DNA of 64,000 nucleotides from a virus. The DNA lies in IMG/VR virus record IMGVR_UViG_3300035242_000035, positions 1-64,000 of that record; one strand, 5' to 3'. Each line of letters begins with the position of its first letter. The stretch's first letter is position 1. Positions 32,041-40,785 of the stretch are shown here, in pieces. The notes below the pieces were generated by a model. The model saw nothing but the letters and a program-made list of their open reading frames with translations, had not been told where the DNA came from and searched no databases. The translations under genes were made by a program, and so were the position numbers.

Positions 32041-34223
32041 GTGATCACGTCTTCACCGCACTGTTCCCGTTCTGCGGCCTCGGAGCTGGCGCTCGCGGCT
32101 TCATCGAAGCGATGGCCCATCTCGGCACGGACTCGGCTCGGTTCCTCAACCTCGGCGGGATCGACGTCGACGCGGAGAGTTGCTCCGACTTCGAGAGGTT
32201 GGCCGGCGGCCCAGCGCTCCGGGCCGACCTGCACTCGCTCACGCCGGCCGAGCTCATCGCCTGGCTGGTGGCGCAGCACGGGAGGAAGATCGCGGAGAGA
32301 AGGCCCGACGCCGTATTTCTGTCTCCGCCATGCAAAGGCATGAGCAGATTGCTCGGGACGAAGGCGGCAAGGGCCGAGAAGTATCAGCGCCTCAACGGCC
32401 TCGTGTGCGAGGGGCTGTTCCTCGTCCTGGAGACGTGGCCGGACGCCAGGCCGCCGCTGATCGTGCTGGAGAACGTGCCGGGCATCGTCCAGCGCGGGGC
32501 CGAACTACTCGACCGCGCGCGGCGGATGCTGTCCGGGTACGGGTACGTCTTCAACGCGGCCACCCACGACTGCGGCGAGATCGGCGGGCTCGCCCAGCAC
32601 CGCAAGCGCTTCCTGTTGGTGGCGCGCGACCCGCGCCAGGTGCCGGCGTTCGTCTACCAACCGCCGAAGAAGCGGGTGCGCGGGTGTGGCGAGGTGCTCG
32701 GCGAGCTCGCGCTCCCCGGCGACCCGGAGGCCGGACCGCTCCACCGGCTCCCGCTGATCGATTGGGTGAATTGGGTGCGGCTGGCGCTGATCCCCCCGGG
32801 CGGAGACTGGCGGGACCTCCCCCGCACCGTCCAACTCGCTGCCGACAACCCTAACCGTCACGAGGCGAAGCTGCGGGTCGAGGACTTCTCCCAGCCCGCG
32901 CATGCGGTGACGGGCGCCACGCGGCCGAACTCCGGCGCGCCCTCTGTTGCGGACCCGAGGGTGCTGGGCTTGAACTTGAGCCCCAACGCCCACAACAACC
33001 TCTATGTCGTGGGCGCGTGGGAGGAACCAGCGAAGACGGTGATAGGCGCTACCCGCCCGGGCAGCGGCGCTGCCGCTGTCGCGGATCCCCACCTAGAGAA
33101 ACTCCAGCCGGGGCTCACGGCCACCAATGCGGGGACCTGGAAGGGTCGGCCGGGCTTCATGGGCGTGCTCGACTGGCGGGAGCCGTCTCGGACGGTGGTC
33201 GGTCGCTCCTCTGTCAGCGGGGGTCATGCCAGCGCGGCCGTCGCCGAGCCGTTCGGCCACGTGAACCTGGTGCTCGGATGGGACCAACCGTCTGGCACGG
33301 TCACCCACGCCCCAGCGCCCAGCTCGGGTGGCGGCGCCGTCGCTGACCCGCGTGTGCCCGGGCTGGAGATCTCCGACTCATCCCGTGGCGGCGCGCTGGG
33401 GGTGATTGGTTGGGCCGAACCGGCACCCACCATCACCGGGAGCATGGAGCCCGCGCGCAGCAACACGCCGGGCTCAGTGGCGGACCCACGCTTCCGCGGC
33501 AGCCTGGGCGTGACGGCCTGGCAGGCGCCTGCTCGAACCGTCACCGGCGAGAGCTACCCGAGCAATGGGGCCGCCTCGGTCGCTGACCCGCGTCTGGTCT
33601 CGCCTGTTCAGCCAGGCCAAGCCCGTCGCGAGGTGATCGGCCGGCACCGGGTGCTCGACTGGCGGCACCCGTCCCCGGTGGTCGCCGGCCCCGGCAGCAA
33701 CGGCGCGCAGAACATCGCCGACGTGAGGGCCGAGGCGCTCGTGCTCGGCTGCTCCCCGCGAGCCGGCGTGTACGGCGTGCTGTCCTGGGAGCAGGCCGCG
33801 GCCACGGTGATCGGCGAGGCCCGGGTGGACAACGGCCGGTACGCGGTCGCCGACCCTCGGCCCGGCGATCCCGGTTGGCGCCCGCCGGAGGGGGTAATCC
33901 CGGTCATCATCTCACCGTGGGGCTGCTGGCACCGGCCGCTGACGACGCTGGAGCTGGCGGCGCTGCAGGGGCTCCCGGCGACGCTCAACGGCAAGCCGCT
34001 GGAACTAGCTGGCCGGGCAGTGTCCAGGTGGCGCGAGCGCATCGGCAACGCCGTGCCGGTCCAGGCCGGGACCGCGATCGCCGTGAGCCTGCTGAAGGCG
34101 CTGCTCGCCTCCGCGGTCGGCCACTGGTCCATCCTCTTCGGGCCGGGCGGCGCCGCGGTGTGGGTCCGGGATGACGGGCGGGACGAGCACGAGGTGGGCC
34201 CTTCGGAGGGGGTGTCTCCATGA
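32037..34223 (+). CDS. C5-cytosine DNA methyltransferase with internal repeat array
   Basis: 728 residues. Methyltransferase motifs: I FCGLGAGARGF (12-22), IV with catalytic C99 in SPPCKGMS, VI ENVPG (145-149), VIII AQHRKRFLLVA and X RIGNAVPVQAG near the C-terminus. Between VIII and X, where target recognition sits, are eight units of about 35-45 residues patterned as W-x2-P-x-TV-x-G ... SVADPR. The enzyme probably methylates phage or host cytosines to avoid restriction. Translationally coupled to the helicase-methyltransferase gene. Confidence 0.9.
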   Translation: MSDHVFTALFPFCGLGAGARGFIEAMAHLGTDSARFLNLGGIDVDAESCSDFERLAGGPALRADLHSLTPAELIAWLVAQHGRKIAERRPDAVFLSPPCKGMSRLLGTKAARAEKYQRLNGLVCEGLFLVLETWPDARPPLIVLENVPGIVQRGAELLDRARRMLSGYGYVFNAATHDCGEIGGLAQHRKRFLLVARDPRQVPAFVYQPPKKRVRGCGEVLGELALPGDPEAGPLHRLPLIDWVNWVRLALIPPGGDWRDLPRTVQLAADNPNRHEAKLRVEDFSQPAHAVTGATRPNSGAPSVADPRVLGLNLSPNAHNNLYVVGAWEEPAKTVIGATRPGSGAAAVADPHLEKLQPGLTATNAGTWKGRPGFMGVLDWREPSRTVVGRSSVSGGHASAAVAEPFGHVNLVLGWDQPSGTVTHAPAPSSGGGAVADPRVPGLEISDSSRGGALGVIGWAEPAPTITGSMEPARSNTPGSVADPRFRGSLGVTAWQAPARTVTGESYPSNGAASVADPRLVSPVQPGQARREVIGRHRVLDWRHPSPVVAGPGSNGAQNIADVRAEALVLGCSPRAGVYGVLSWEQAAATVIGEARVDNGRYAVADPRPGDPGWRPPEGVIPVIISPWGCWHRPLTTLELAALQGLPATLNGKPLELAGRAVSRWRERIGNAVPVQAGTAIAVSLLKALLASAVGHWSILFGPGGAAVWVRDDGRDEHEVGPSEGVSP
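32880..33870 (+). repeat. Eight protein-level repeats in the C5 methyltransferase
   Basis: Units share a tryptophan-proline-T-V-x-G half and a VADPR half, e.g. QPAHAVTGATRP...SVADPR and EPAKTVIGATRP...AVADPH. DNA copies have diverged, so the array is old. It occupies the target-recognition region. Confidence 0.85.
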
Positions 34224-36484
34224 CCGCGGGATACGAGGCGTTCCTGTCCGGAAAGGCCCCGGCCTTCAGGCCCTCCGGTTTTGAGCCCAAGGCGGTGAGT
34301 CGCATGCTCAAGGCCTGGCAGGCGTCCATCGTCCGCCGCGGGTGCCGCCTCGGGCGGATGGCCGCCTTCGCGGACTGTGGCCTCGGCAAGGGGCCGATCG
34401 CGCTGGAGTGGGCGCGCCAGGTGGAGGCGAGCGCCGGGGCGCCGGTGCTGATCCTCGCCCCGCTCGCGGTGGCCCAGCAGTTCGTCACCGAGGCCCAGAA
34501 ATTCGGGCTCCCCTGCAGTTACGCCAGGAACCAGGCGGAGGCGTCCGGCCCGGTGGTGGCGACCAACTACGAGCGTCTGGGCGAGTTCGACCCCGGCCGC
34601 TTCTCAGGGGTGGTGCTGGACGAGTCGAGCATCCTCAAGAACTACTCCGGCAAGACGAAGCGCGTCCTGGTCGAGGCCTTCCGCACGACGCCGCACCGCC
34701 TGGCGTGCACCGCGACCCCGGCCCCCAACGACGTGATCGAACTCGGGAACCACGCCGAGTTCCTCGGCGTGATGCCGAGCGCCGAGATGCTAGCCCGGTG
34801 GTTCATCAACGATACGATGGAGGCCGGCAAGTACCGCCTCAAGCGCCACGCCGAGCGGGACTTCTGGCTGTGGGTCGCCGGGTGGGCCGTCACCATGGGC
34901 ACGCCGGGGGACCTGCTGGACGAGGCCGGCCAGCCGTACCCGGACGACGGCTACCAGCTGCCGCCCCTCGAGGTGGTCCACCACGTCGCGGCGGCGCCCG
35001 ACCGGAAGGCCCCGCCCGGCTCCCTGTTCGAGCACGTCACGCTCCACGCCACCACGCTCCACGCCGCCCTGAGGGAAAGTACGCCGCAGCGGGCAGAGCT
35101 CGCCGCGGAACTCGTGAAGGCCGAGCCGGACGAGGCCTGGGTAGTGTGGGTCGCCACCAACTACGAGGAGGAGGCGATCACCGAGCGACTGCCGGACGCA
35201 GTGGCGGTGCGTGGCGACATGGACCAGGAGGAGAAGCGGCGGCGGCTCGTGGACTTCGGAGAGGGGCGGGTCCGCGTCCTGGTCACCAAGGCGGGGATCG
35301 CCGGGTACGGCCTGAATTGGCAGCACTGCGCGAGGCACGTTCACCTGGCCAGCTCGTTCAGCTTCGAGGACTGGTATCAGGAGGCCCGGCGCAGCTACAG
35401 GTACGGCCAGACGCGCGCCGTCCGCGCGCACGTCGTGTGCGCCAGCGGCGAGGAGCGCATCCCGGAGGTCATCGCCGCGAAGCAGGCGGCCCACGCGGAC
35501 CAGCGCCGCCGGGCGGTGGAGGCCCAGCGCAGCCTTCAGCTCGCGGAACTCGACGGCCCGCGCGCCGAGGTCGGACCCGCCTACGTCAAGTCGGAGTCCA
35601 GCGAGGGTTGGAAGCTCCACCTCGGGGACTGCGTGGAGGCGGCGCGGCGGGTTCAGGACTCGTCCGTCGGGCTGCACCTGTTCTCCCCGCCGTTCTCCAA
35701 CCTGTACGTGTACTCGGCGAGCCTGCGCGACATGGGGAACTGCCGAGACGACGCCGAGTTCTTCCGGCACTTCGGATACCTCCTGCCCGAACTGTTGCGC
35801 ACCCTGAAGCCCGGGCGGCTGTGCGTGATCCACTGCAAGGACCTGCCGCAGTACCGCGGCGAGGCCGGCGCCCTCGGGCTGCGCGACTTCCCGGGCGAGC
35901 TCACCCGCCGGATGCTAGAGGTCCGCGGCGCTGACGGGGAACGGTTCGCCTACCACTCCAAGGTCACCATCTGGAAGTCACCTGTCTTGGAGATGCAGAA
36001 AACCAAGAGCTACGGCCTGCTCTACAAGACCCTCCGCGAGAACGGGTCCTTCTCGCGCCAGGGGCTGCCGGACTACCTGGTGGTGTTTCGCAAGTCCGCG
36101 CCCGGCGACGGGTGCGACGACCCGGTGAAGCACACGCCGGAGGACTACCCGCTCGAGCTGTGGCAGCGCGTGGCCTCGCCGGTGTGGTCGGACATCCGGC
36201 AGACACGCGTCCTCAACGTCGAGGCGGCCAGGGCCGACGACGACGAGAAGCACCTGGCGCCGCTGCAGCTCGACGTGGTGGAGCGCTGCGTTCGCCTCTG
36301 GACGAACCCCGGGGACCTCGTGTTCTCGCCCTTCGCCGGCGTCGGCAGCGAGGGCGTCGGGGCGCTCAAGTTGGGCAGGCTGTTCGAGGGGGCGGAGATC
36401 AAGCCCGAGTACTTCGAGCGGGCCTGCCGGAACCTGCGGTCCGCCGGCGCGCAGCTAGACCTGCTGACCGAGGAGGCGTCGTGA
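34220..36484 (+). CDS. SNF2-like helicase fused to N4/N6 DNA methyltransferase
   Basis: 754 residues. N-terminal superfamily-2 motor: DCGLGKGPIALEWA (Walker A with Gly in place of the usual Thr/Ser), ATNYERL, VVLDESSILKN (motif II), CTATPAPND (III), a VRVLVTKAGIAGYGLNWQ (V) and QEARRSYRYGQTR (VI). The C-terminal ~250 residues are a beta-class methyltransferase: SPPFSNLYVYS (motif IV) and a late FSPFAGVGSEGVGAL (motif I). Start ATG 34220 overlaps the C5-enzyme stop. Combined translocase-methyltransferases are known in phages; the modified base cannot be told. Confidence 0.85.
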   Translation: MTAGYEAFLSGKAPAFRPSGFEPKAVSRMLKAWQASIVRRGCRLGRMAAFADCGLGKGPIALEWARQVEASAGAPVLILAPLAVAQQFVTEAQKFGLPCSYARNQAEASGPVVATNYERLGEFDPGRFSGVVLDESSILKNYSGKTKRVLVEAFRTTPHRLACTATPAPNDVIELGNHAEFLGVMPSAEMLARWFINDTMEAGKYRLKRHAERDFWLWVAGWAVTMGTPGDLLDEAGQPYPDDGYQLPPLEVVHHVAAAPDRKAPPGSLFEHVTLHATTLHAALRESTPQRAELAAELVKAEPDEAWVVWVATNYEEEAITERLPDAVAVRGDMDQEEKRRRLVDFGEGRVRVLVTKAGIAGYGLNWQHCARHVHLASSFSFEDWYQEARRSYRYGQTRAVRAHVVCASGEERIPEVIAAKQAAHADQRRRAVEAQRSLQLAELDGPRAEVGPAYVKSESSEGWKLHLGDCVEAARRVQDSSVGLHLFSPPFSNLYVYSASLRDMGNCRDDAEFFRHFGYLLPELLRTLKPGRLCVIHCKDLPQYRGEAGALGLRDFPGELTRRMLEVRGADGERFAYHSKVTIWKSPVLEMQKTKSYGLLYKTLRENGSFSRQGLPDYLVVFRKSAPGDGCDDPVKHTPEDYPLELWQRVASPVWSDIRQTRVLNVEAARADDDEKHLAPLQLDVVERCVRLWTNPGDLVFSPFAGVGSEGVGALKLGRLFEGAEIKPEYFERACRNLRSAGAQLDLLTEEAS

Positions 36485-36986
36485 AACGTCGGGGGGCGGC
36501 GCGGTCGCGGACAAGTCCGTCGAGTGGGCGGAGCGTCAGATCGGCTGGCCAGAGGCCGATCGCCAGCCCGGCAACACCGAGGCCACGCACCTGGTGCCGG
36601 ACTGGTTCTGGACCGGGTGGACGGGGGCGGAAGTCGGCCTGGACAACCTGATCGCCACATTCCTCCAGGCGCCGTCCGGGATGCCGGTCCCGGTCGTGAC
36701 GGACTGCCCGCGGTGCAAGCTGCGGCACGTTGACCGCGGCGCTTGGATGACCCGTCGCCACTCCACTCACATCTGCGACGGGTGCTACCTCCAGTGGAAG
36801 GTGGAGGGGCGCGGCAAGTTCACGGTCGGGGTCGCCGACTACTGCGCGGGCTCCGGCGTCCCGACCCGCAGGGCGGACGACGGCGTTGGGGGGTGCGTGA
36901 CGTGCGCCGCGATCTTCGCCCCGCTGGCTAACGGCGGCCCGGCGCCGGAGCACGTCGCCGGGCAGGGACTGACGCAGCCTCCGTAG
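36481..36986 (+). CDS. Zinc-ribbon protein with frameshift at a G6 run
   Basis: GTG 36481 overlaps the previous stop and follows GAGGAGG, an ideal start, but its frame ends in low-quality Arg/Pro sequence. One base back, after GGGGGG at 36491-36496, the frame reads ADKSVEWAERQIGWPEADRQ and on to a convincing protein ending at 36986 with CPRC, CDGC and a CVTC zinc pattern. A -1 slip on the G run, or one base too many, joins them. The later GTG 36594 is an alternative start with weak signals. Confidence 0.55.
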
Positions 36987-36989
36987 TTC

Positions 36990-37017
36990 TTGCAAACGGA
37001 GTCCGACTGCGTATACT
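36990..37017 (+). promoter_or_regulatory. Phage promoter with internal palindrome (copy 4, rightward)
   Basis: -35 TTGCAA at 36990-36995, 16-base spacer, -10 TATACT at 37012-37017. Segment 36992-37010 (GCAAACGGA/TCCGACTGC) is an imperfect inverted repeat. The only rightward member of the promoter set; it serves the 37040 operon, whose ribosome-binding site (GAAAGGAGAGG) starts eight bases downstream. Confidence 0.85.
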
Positions 37018-37039
37018 TGACAGCGAAAGGAGAGGACCG

Positions 37040-37300
37040 ATGCCGCTCGACGCCACGAAGCAGGTCACCACCTCGTCTGTGGAGGTGCCGCCGAATTCGA
37101 TCTGGGTGAAGCTGGTGACCGTCAACGCCAAGGATCTTCACCGGGTGGAGGAGGCGATCAAGAACGCCGTGGGCGCCAGCGCCGAGGTGGACCGGGCCTG
37201 CCGCCGCAACATGAGCCCCAAGGCCGTGGGTGCGCGGCTGGCCATCGCCGACGCCGCCGCGCGCGGCTTGGTGAAGGTGCTGGCCGAGGTCCTGGCGTAG
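37040..37300 (+). CDS. Hypothetical protein, 86 aa
   Basis: First gene after the promoter at 36990. A beta segment (PPNSIWVKLVTVNAKD) is followed by a Lys/Ala helix, compatible with a small dimeric or DNA-binding protein. Unrecognised. Confidence 0.65.
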   Translation: MPLDATKQVTTSSVEVPPNSIWVKLVTVNAKDLHRVEEAIKNAVGASAEVDRACRRNMSPKAVGARLAIADAAARGLVKVLAEVLA

Positions 37301-37303
37301 AAA

Positions 37304-37582
37304 ATGGGTCGCTCGAAACAGAAGGAGGCGTGGGCGATCCGCTACTGGCGCTGGCGTCCCGACGTGAATCGCGAGGACGGCACCGCGGATCTCGTCGATC
37401 AACAACAGGAGGTCTGGCGACGGTTTCCATCCGAGGCGATGGCGCGCGCCATGGGTCCGCGGATCGTCTCCCGAGACCCGGACGTGACGAGTCCGGGGCT
37501 GTTCGACTTGATGCGCGGAACGCCAGACCGGCATTCCATGGATGGCTGGGATTGGCAGATCACTGAGGAGGTGCGGCCGTGA
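37304..37582 (+). CDS. Hypothetical protein, 92 aa
   Basis: Three bases after the previous stop; no separate ribosome-binding site. Aromatic start WAIRYWRWRPD and MDGWDWQITEEV near the end. Unknown function. Confidence 0.6.
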   Translation: MGRSKQKEAWAIRYWRWRPDVNREDGTADLVDQQQEVWRRFPSEAMARAMGPRIVSRDPDVTSPGLFDLMRGTPDRHSMDGWDWQITEEVRP

Positions 37583-38124
37583 TGATGGGCGCTGACGACA
37601 GGAAGCAGGGCGAGGCCGCAGTTTTCGTGGACCACGCGGGCGTGGCAGAGCGCCTAGCTGAACTGCTGGAAACGGAGGCCGGCCCGCGCGCATCCGTGAT
37701 CCTCGGGGCCCTGCGCGCCAAACACACCCACCCCGCGCCCGTGGGGCTGGCGGCGAGGATGCGCTCGGCCCTGGCGGGCGTCCCTCTTATGAGGGGGCCC
37801 GCGTCTCAACTGGTTTGCCTGGGCTGTGGCGCGGTGGGTGACGCGGAGTGCGCTGTCAGATGTTGGGCTGACCGAGTTGATGCCGTCCTGACCGAGGACG
37901 CCACCCCCGCCGCCGTCGCCGTGCTGGACCGGGCGGCGGAGGAGAACAGGCGGCTACGGGAGGCGCTCAGCAAGGCCGTCGACGCACTGATGACGGTCGG
38001 CAACCAGCTCGATCTTGTTCCTTCGGCGACCGACGCCGTCGTAGCGGTTCGAGAGGCCGCGACGCGCTACTTTGAGTTGTGGTCCGAAGACGCTAAGGCC
38101 CTACTTTTCAGAGAGACGCCATGA
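37579..38124 (+). CDS. Hypothetical protein, 181 aa
   Basis: GTG 37579 overlaps the stop (GTGA), ATG 37582 follows at once; GAGGAGG lies upstream. Helical N-terminus, a CLGCG...CAVRC cysteine group near residues 80-93, then a coiled-coil-like second half. Unrecognised. Confidence 0.65.
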   Translation: MMMGADDRKQGEAAVFVDHAGVAERLAELLETEAGPRASVILGALRAKHTHPAPVGLAARMRSALAGVPLMRGPASQLVCLGCGAVGDAECAVRCWADRVDAVLTEDATPAAVAVLDRAAEENRRLREALSKAVDALMTVGNQLDLVPSATDAVVAVREAATRYFELWSEDAKALLFRETP

Positions 38125-38186
38125 CCGAGGCCGAGGTGCTCGCCAAGGTGGACGCGCTGCTTCGGACGCGGGCGTCCCGTCCCTGA
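38121..38186 (+). CDS. 21-residue coupled ORF
   Basis: ATG overlaps the preceding stop (ATGA). The peptide MTEAEVLAKVDALLRTRAS is an amphipathic helix, so it may be a real micro-protein. No independent signal. Confidence 0.4.
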   Translation: MTEAEVLAKVDALLRTRASRP

Positions 38187-38230
38187 GCGTTACCTCGTAG
38201 TAGCATCGCAGTCCGAAAGGAGAGGTGCCC

Positions 38231-38653
38231 ATGGACGACGTGAACGCAGGCCCCGCCGCAGGTGCAGACCCGGACGAGAAGGCCGACACCGCCATATACG
38301 TGGAGGTCCGAAACGAGCGGGTGAAGTTGACCCGCCAGCAGGAGGAAGTGCTGCGCCTGGTGGTCGCAGGCAAGGAGAACGCGGTGATCGCGCAGTTGTT
38401 GGGCGCGACCGCGAAGCGGAAGTCCATCGCAGGGGTGGTGAACAAGCTCTCCCACCTGCTCGGCGTGGAGACCCGCGTCGACCTGGCCAGCCGTGGGCGG
38501 GAGGTGCTGGGGCTGAGCGCGGCCGGCGAGCTCCGGCAGGCCGGAGAGGTGGCGAAGGCGGCGATCCGTCGCGGGACCGCTGAGGCCATGCAGACGGCGC
38601 TCAAGACGGTCGCCCATCTCGCCGACGACGCAGCCGCCAGGGGCGCGGAGTAG
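38231..38653 (+). CDS. LuxR-type helix-turn-helix regulator
   Basis: 140 residues from ATG 38231 with GAAAGGAGAGG upstream. The HTH is plain: LTRQQEEVLRLVVAGKENAV, IAQLLGATAKRKSIAGVVNK, LSHLLGVETRVDLASR. The N-terminal 25 residues are disordered and the C-terminus is a helix pair; no receiver or sensor domain is present. Likely a transcriptional regulator of late or host genes. Confidence 0.75.
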   Translation: MDDVNAGPAAGADPDEKADTAIYVEVRNERVKLTRQQEEVLRLVVAGKENAVIAQLLGATAKRKSIAGVVNKLSHLLGVETRVDLASRGREVLGLSAAGELRQAGEVAKAAIRRGTAEAMQTALKTVAHLADDAAARGAE

Positions 38654-38660
38654 ACGAGCC

Positions 38661-38870
38661 GTGACCGCCGGGACCTCGGCAGCAGCATGGCCACGGCGCT
38701 CACAACTGGAGTACAGATGTCGCACCACCAACCTAAAATCGGACGGCGAAGATCAGGCGTTTACGCGGATGCGCCGCCTGCCAGTCAGTGCACACCGCCG
38801 ACGCCGAGCAGACGCGCCCGTAGTGGTGGCCACTCGCGGGGGAGCCGCCGATCTCCCGCTACCAGCGTAA
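38661..38870 (+). CDS. Possible small protein spanning the 69-base repeat (copy A)
   Basis: GTG-started 69-residue frame reading SQLEYRCRTTNLKSDGEDQA across the repeat, then Arg-rich sequence. The second repeat copy has a TAG in this frame and its differences are not concentrated at third positions, so coding is doubtful. Confidence 0.25.
   Translation: MTAGTSAAAWPRRSQLEYRCRTTNLKSDGEDQAFTRMRRLPVSAHRRRRADAPVVVATRGGAADLPLPA
38700..38768 (+). repeat. 69-base dispersed repeat, copy A
   Basis: 57 of 69 positions match copy B at 44881-44949 with no gaps. It opens with TCACAA(C/G)TGGAGTACA and contains CCTAAAAT(C/A)GGACGGCGAA. Both copies sit just after a helix-turn-helix gene and before an unrelated gene. 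Confidence 0.85.
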
Positions 38871-38908
38871 CGCCGGGTCCGCTCCGGCAGAAGAAGAGGC
38901 ACCACCCA

Positions 38909-39721
38909 ATGACCGAAGGAACCAGTGCAGCGCCTTTCCCCTCGACGATGATTGGCCGCGCCTACGCCCTTGCTCGCGCCCACGGGCACGAGTGGGCGAC
39001 CATCCTCACGGCTGAGGAGGTGGCCGCGTGCGGCACCGACGTCGGCAGGATCCTGACGTTGGTCCACCAGCGCCAGCGTGAGTTGGAGCACAGCTCCGAT
39101 GGCCCCGGCGGGATCGAGTGCCCCTTGGTCGGTCCGCAGGGCGTCGATCACGTCACCTGCACGGGGCGCACCTCGTGGGTCGTCCGGTGGGACGGGTCTG
39201 TTGAGGTGAAGCGGTTCGAGGAGGGGGAGGGAGCCTCCACTGAGCCGCTCGCGACGATGGGGGTGGAATCCTGGGGGCGTTACGCGCACGAGGGGCCGGG
39301 CGGCAAGCCCATGGCGAGGATCTCGATCCACTCCGCAGAGTGCAGTCAGGTCGACTTGGCCCGCCTGGTGGAGTGCGCCTCGGCGGTCGGCGCGGTTCCC
39401 CATCTGGACGGGTACTGGCACGACTGGCTCGGGCTGGTTCCCCCTCCCGGGATGCTCCCCGCCCTCGACTCGCTCGACGTCGCACAGCGAGAGCACGGGC
39501 CCGCTGGCAGTAAGCCTTTGCAGCCAGGAGAGAGGGTCCTGTCGACGGGCCGCGGCAGTATCCACGGGTGGTATCACCGCACGAGCGAGCCGTTCCTGGT
39601 GGACGGGAGCGCCACCGTCGTTAGGCTGGATGGCTGGGCGGACGCCCTCCTGGACACCGGCTTCACCGTGTCGCTGGACTCGGTCCGTCGCCCAGAGGCC
39701 ACCGCGGCCGAGGTGGCGTGA
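38909..39721 (+). CDS. Hypothetical protein, 270 aa
   Basis: ATG 38909 (MTEGTSAAPFPST) with AAGAAGAGG upstream is preferred over the longer frame that runs in from the repeat. Contains TGRTSWVVRWDGSVEVKRF and DGYWHDWLGLVPPPGMLP, which look like beta-rich domain segments. No family recognised. Confidence 0.6.
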   Translation: MTEGTSAAPFPSTMIGRAYALARAHGHEWATILTAEEVAACGTDVGRILTLVHQRQRELEHSSDGPGGIECPLVGPQGVDHVTCTGRTSWVVRWDGSVEVKRFEEGEGASTEPLATMGVESWGRYAHEGPGGKPMARISIHSAECSQVDLARLVECASAVGAVPHLDGYWHDWLGLVPPPGMLPALDSLDVAQREHGPAGSKPLQPGERVLSTGRGSIHGWYHRTSEPFLVDGSATVVRLDGWADALLDTGFTVSLDSVRRPEATAAEVA

Positions 39722-40059
39722 TGGCCGCCCACGAGTCCGGCGACCCAGCGGAGGAGGAGCGCTTCCTCCGCTTCTACGCCCTGCCCCCGAACCCGACCGA
39801 GGTTGACCTGGAGTCCTCACTCGTCGATTGGCGCAGGTTGGGGATGTCCGAGACCTTCGTGGAGTCGCTGGTCGCGAGGTTGGAGGTGGTTCGACTCCAG
39901 CGCCCCGTGGCCAGCCACATCGTCAGTACCGAGGCCCGGTACGTCGAGGCCGACGACGCGTGGGAGTACCGGCGCCGGTGCTCGTGCGGGAACCGCGGCG
40001 CTTGGCTCCGCGACCAGAAGAAGATCGCACCGTGCCCTCGCGCAGGAGGCGCGAGATGA
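39721..40059 (+). CDS. Hypothetical protein with C-terminal CSCG, 112 aa
   Basis: ATG 39721 (or GTG 39718) overlaps the preceding stop. An ERFLRFYALPPNPTEVDLES start is followed by helices and a C-terminal CSCGNRGAW with a final cysteine, a possible metal site. A similar FRSFYGLPGERP phrase occurs in the 46704-47126 protein, so these two may be distant paralogs. Confidence 0.6.
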   Translation: MAAHESGDPAEEERFLRFYALPPNPTEVDLESSLVDWRRLGMSETFVESLVARLEVVRLQRPVASHIVSTEARYVEADDAWEYRRRCSCGNRGAWLRDQKKIAPCPRAGGAR

Positions 40060-40334
40060 GCGCCATGGGGATTGAGAAGGGTTGGCGAGCGGTCTACACG
40101 GCGCAGCGCGGGTGGGCCTGGATTGAGGACGCGACCGGGCGCCGGGTCGCTGACTACGTGCCGGAGGACGTTGCCCCGGCGATAGAGTCCTTGCCGGACC
40201 TGCTGGAGGCGTTGCGCGATGCGGACACCGTGCTGATGATGGCCGACCGCTCGAATGCCTGGCGCTGCGAGAGGGACCGTTGCCGCGAGCGCATCGCCAC
40301 CGCCCTCGGCAAGGCGGAGAGGGTCCGTCCGTGA
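40056..40334 (+). CDS. Hypothetical protein, 92 aa
   Basis: ATG 40056 overlaps the previous stop; GGAGG upstream. Beta start GWRAVYTAQRGWAWIEDATGR, helical rest with two cysteines (CERDRC). Unrecognised. Confidence 0.6.
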   Translation: MSAMGIEKGWRAVYTAQRGWAWIEDATGRRVADYVPEDVAPAIESLPDLLEALRDADTVLMMADRSNAWRCERDRCRERIATALGKAERVRP

Positions 40335-40549
40335 CGATCATCTCCGCCCTTCAGGACACAGGCGAGATCCAACCAGCGCCGCTCCTCCCGCCCCACCGGA
40401 CTGCGGCCGTGTACGCCGCGATCTGGCGACTCCTCCACGAGGAGGCTGCGCAGTGGTCTCCGCTCGACGTCGCCGTCCGCCGCTTTCTCGGCTTGTCCCG
40501 CGACCCGGCTCAGACCCACGAGCCGAAGCGCCAGCGAGGAACCAGGTGA
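40331..40549 (+). CDS. Hypothetical protein, 72 aa
   Basis: GTG 40331 overlaps the stop before it (GTGA) and its stop overlaps the next GTG. Helical peptide (TAAVYAAIWRLLHEEAAQW). Coupling is the main evidence. Confidence 0.5.
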   Translation: MTIISALQDTGEIQPAPLLPPHRTAAVYAAIWRLLHEEAAQWSPLDVAVRRFLGLSRDPAQTHEPKRQRGTR

Positions 40550-40752
40550 CCGCGGACGTCTCAAGAGCGGCGCGCCTGGAGGCGGAGCGCCAAGCAGAGG
40601 TCGAGGTGCTGAGGGACGCCCTGGCCCGCCACCTCGCCGCGATCACGCGGGACCTGGCGCGCGGCGTCACCGTCATCCTCACGCCGACCTCGGGGCTCGG
40701 CCGCCTGCTGGTGGAGGCCTCCGACCGGCTGGCGGACCTGGGCGAGGAGTGA
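40546..40752 (+). CDS. Hypothetical helical protein, 68 aa
   Basis: GTG 40546 coupled to the gene before. Predicted long amphipathic helices (RLEAERQAEVEVLRDALARH). Possibly a small coiled-coil protein. Confidence 0.5.
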   Translation: MTADVSRAARLEAERQAEVEVLRDALARHLAAITRDLARGVTVILTPTSGLGRLLVEASDRLADLGEE

Positions 40753-40785
40753 CCTTCCACAACCAACGAAAAGGAGTGAGTACCC

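Noticed and set aside
36990-37017. Palindromic promoter spacer considered as a terminator hairpin
   Set aside because: The arms straddle the promoter boxes, the centre is a single base (no loop), and no U-tract follows.
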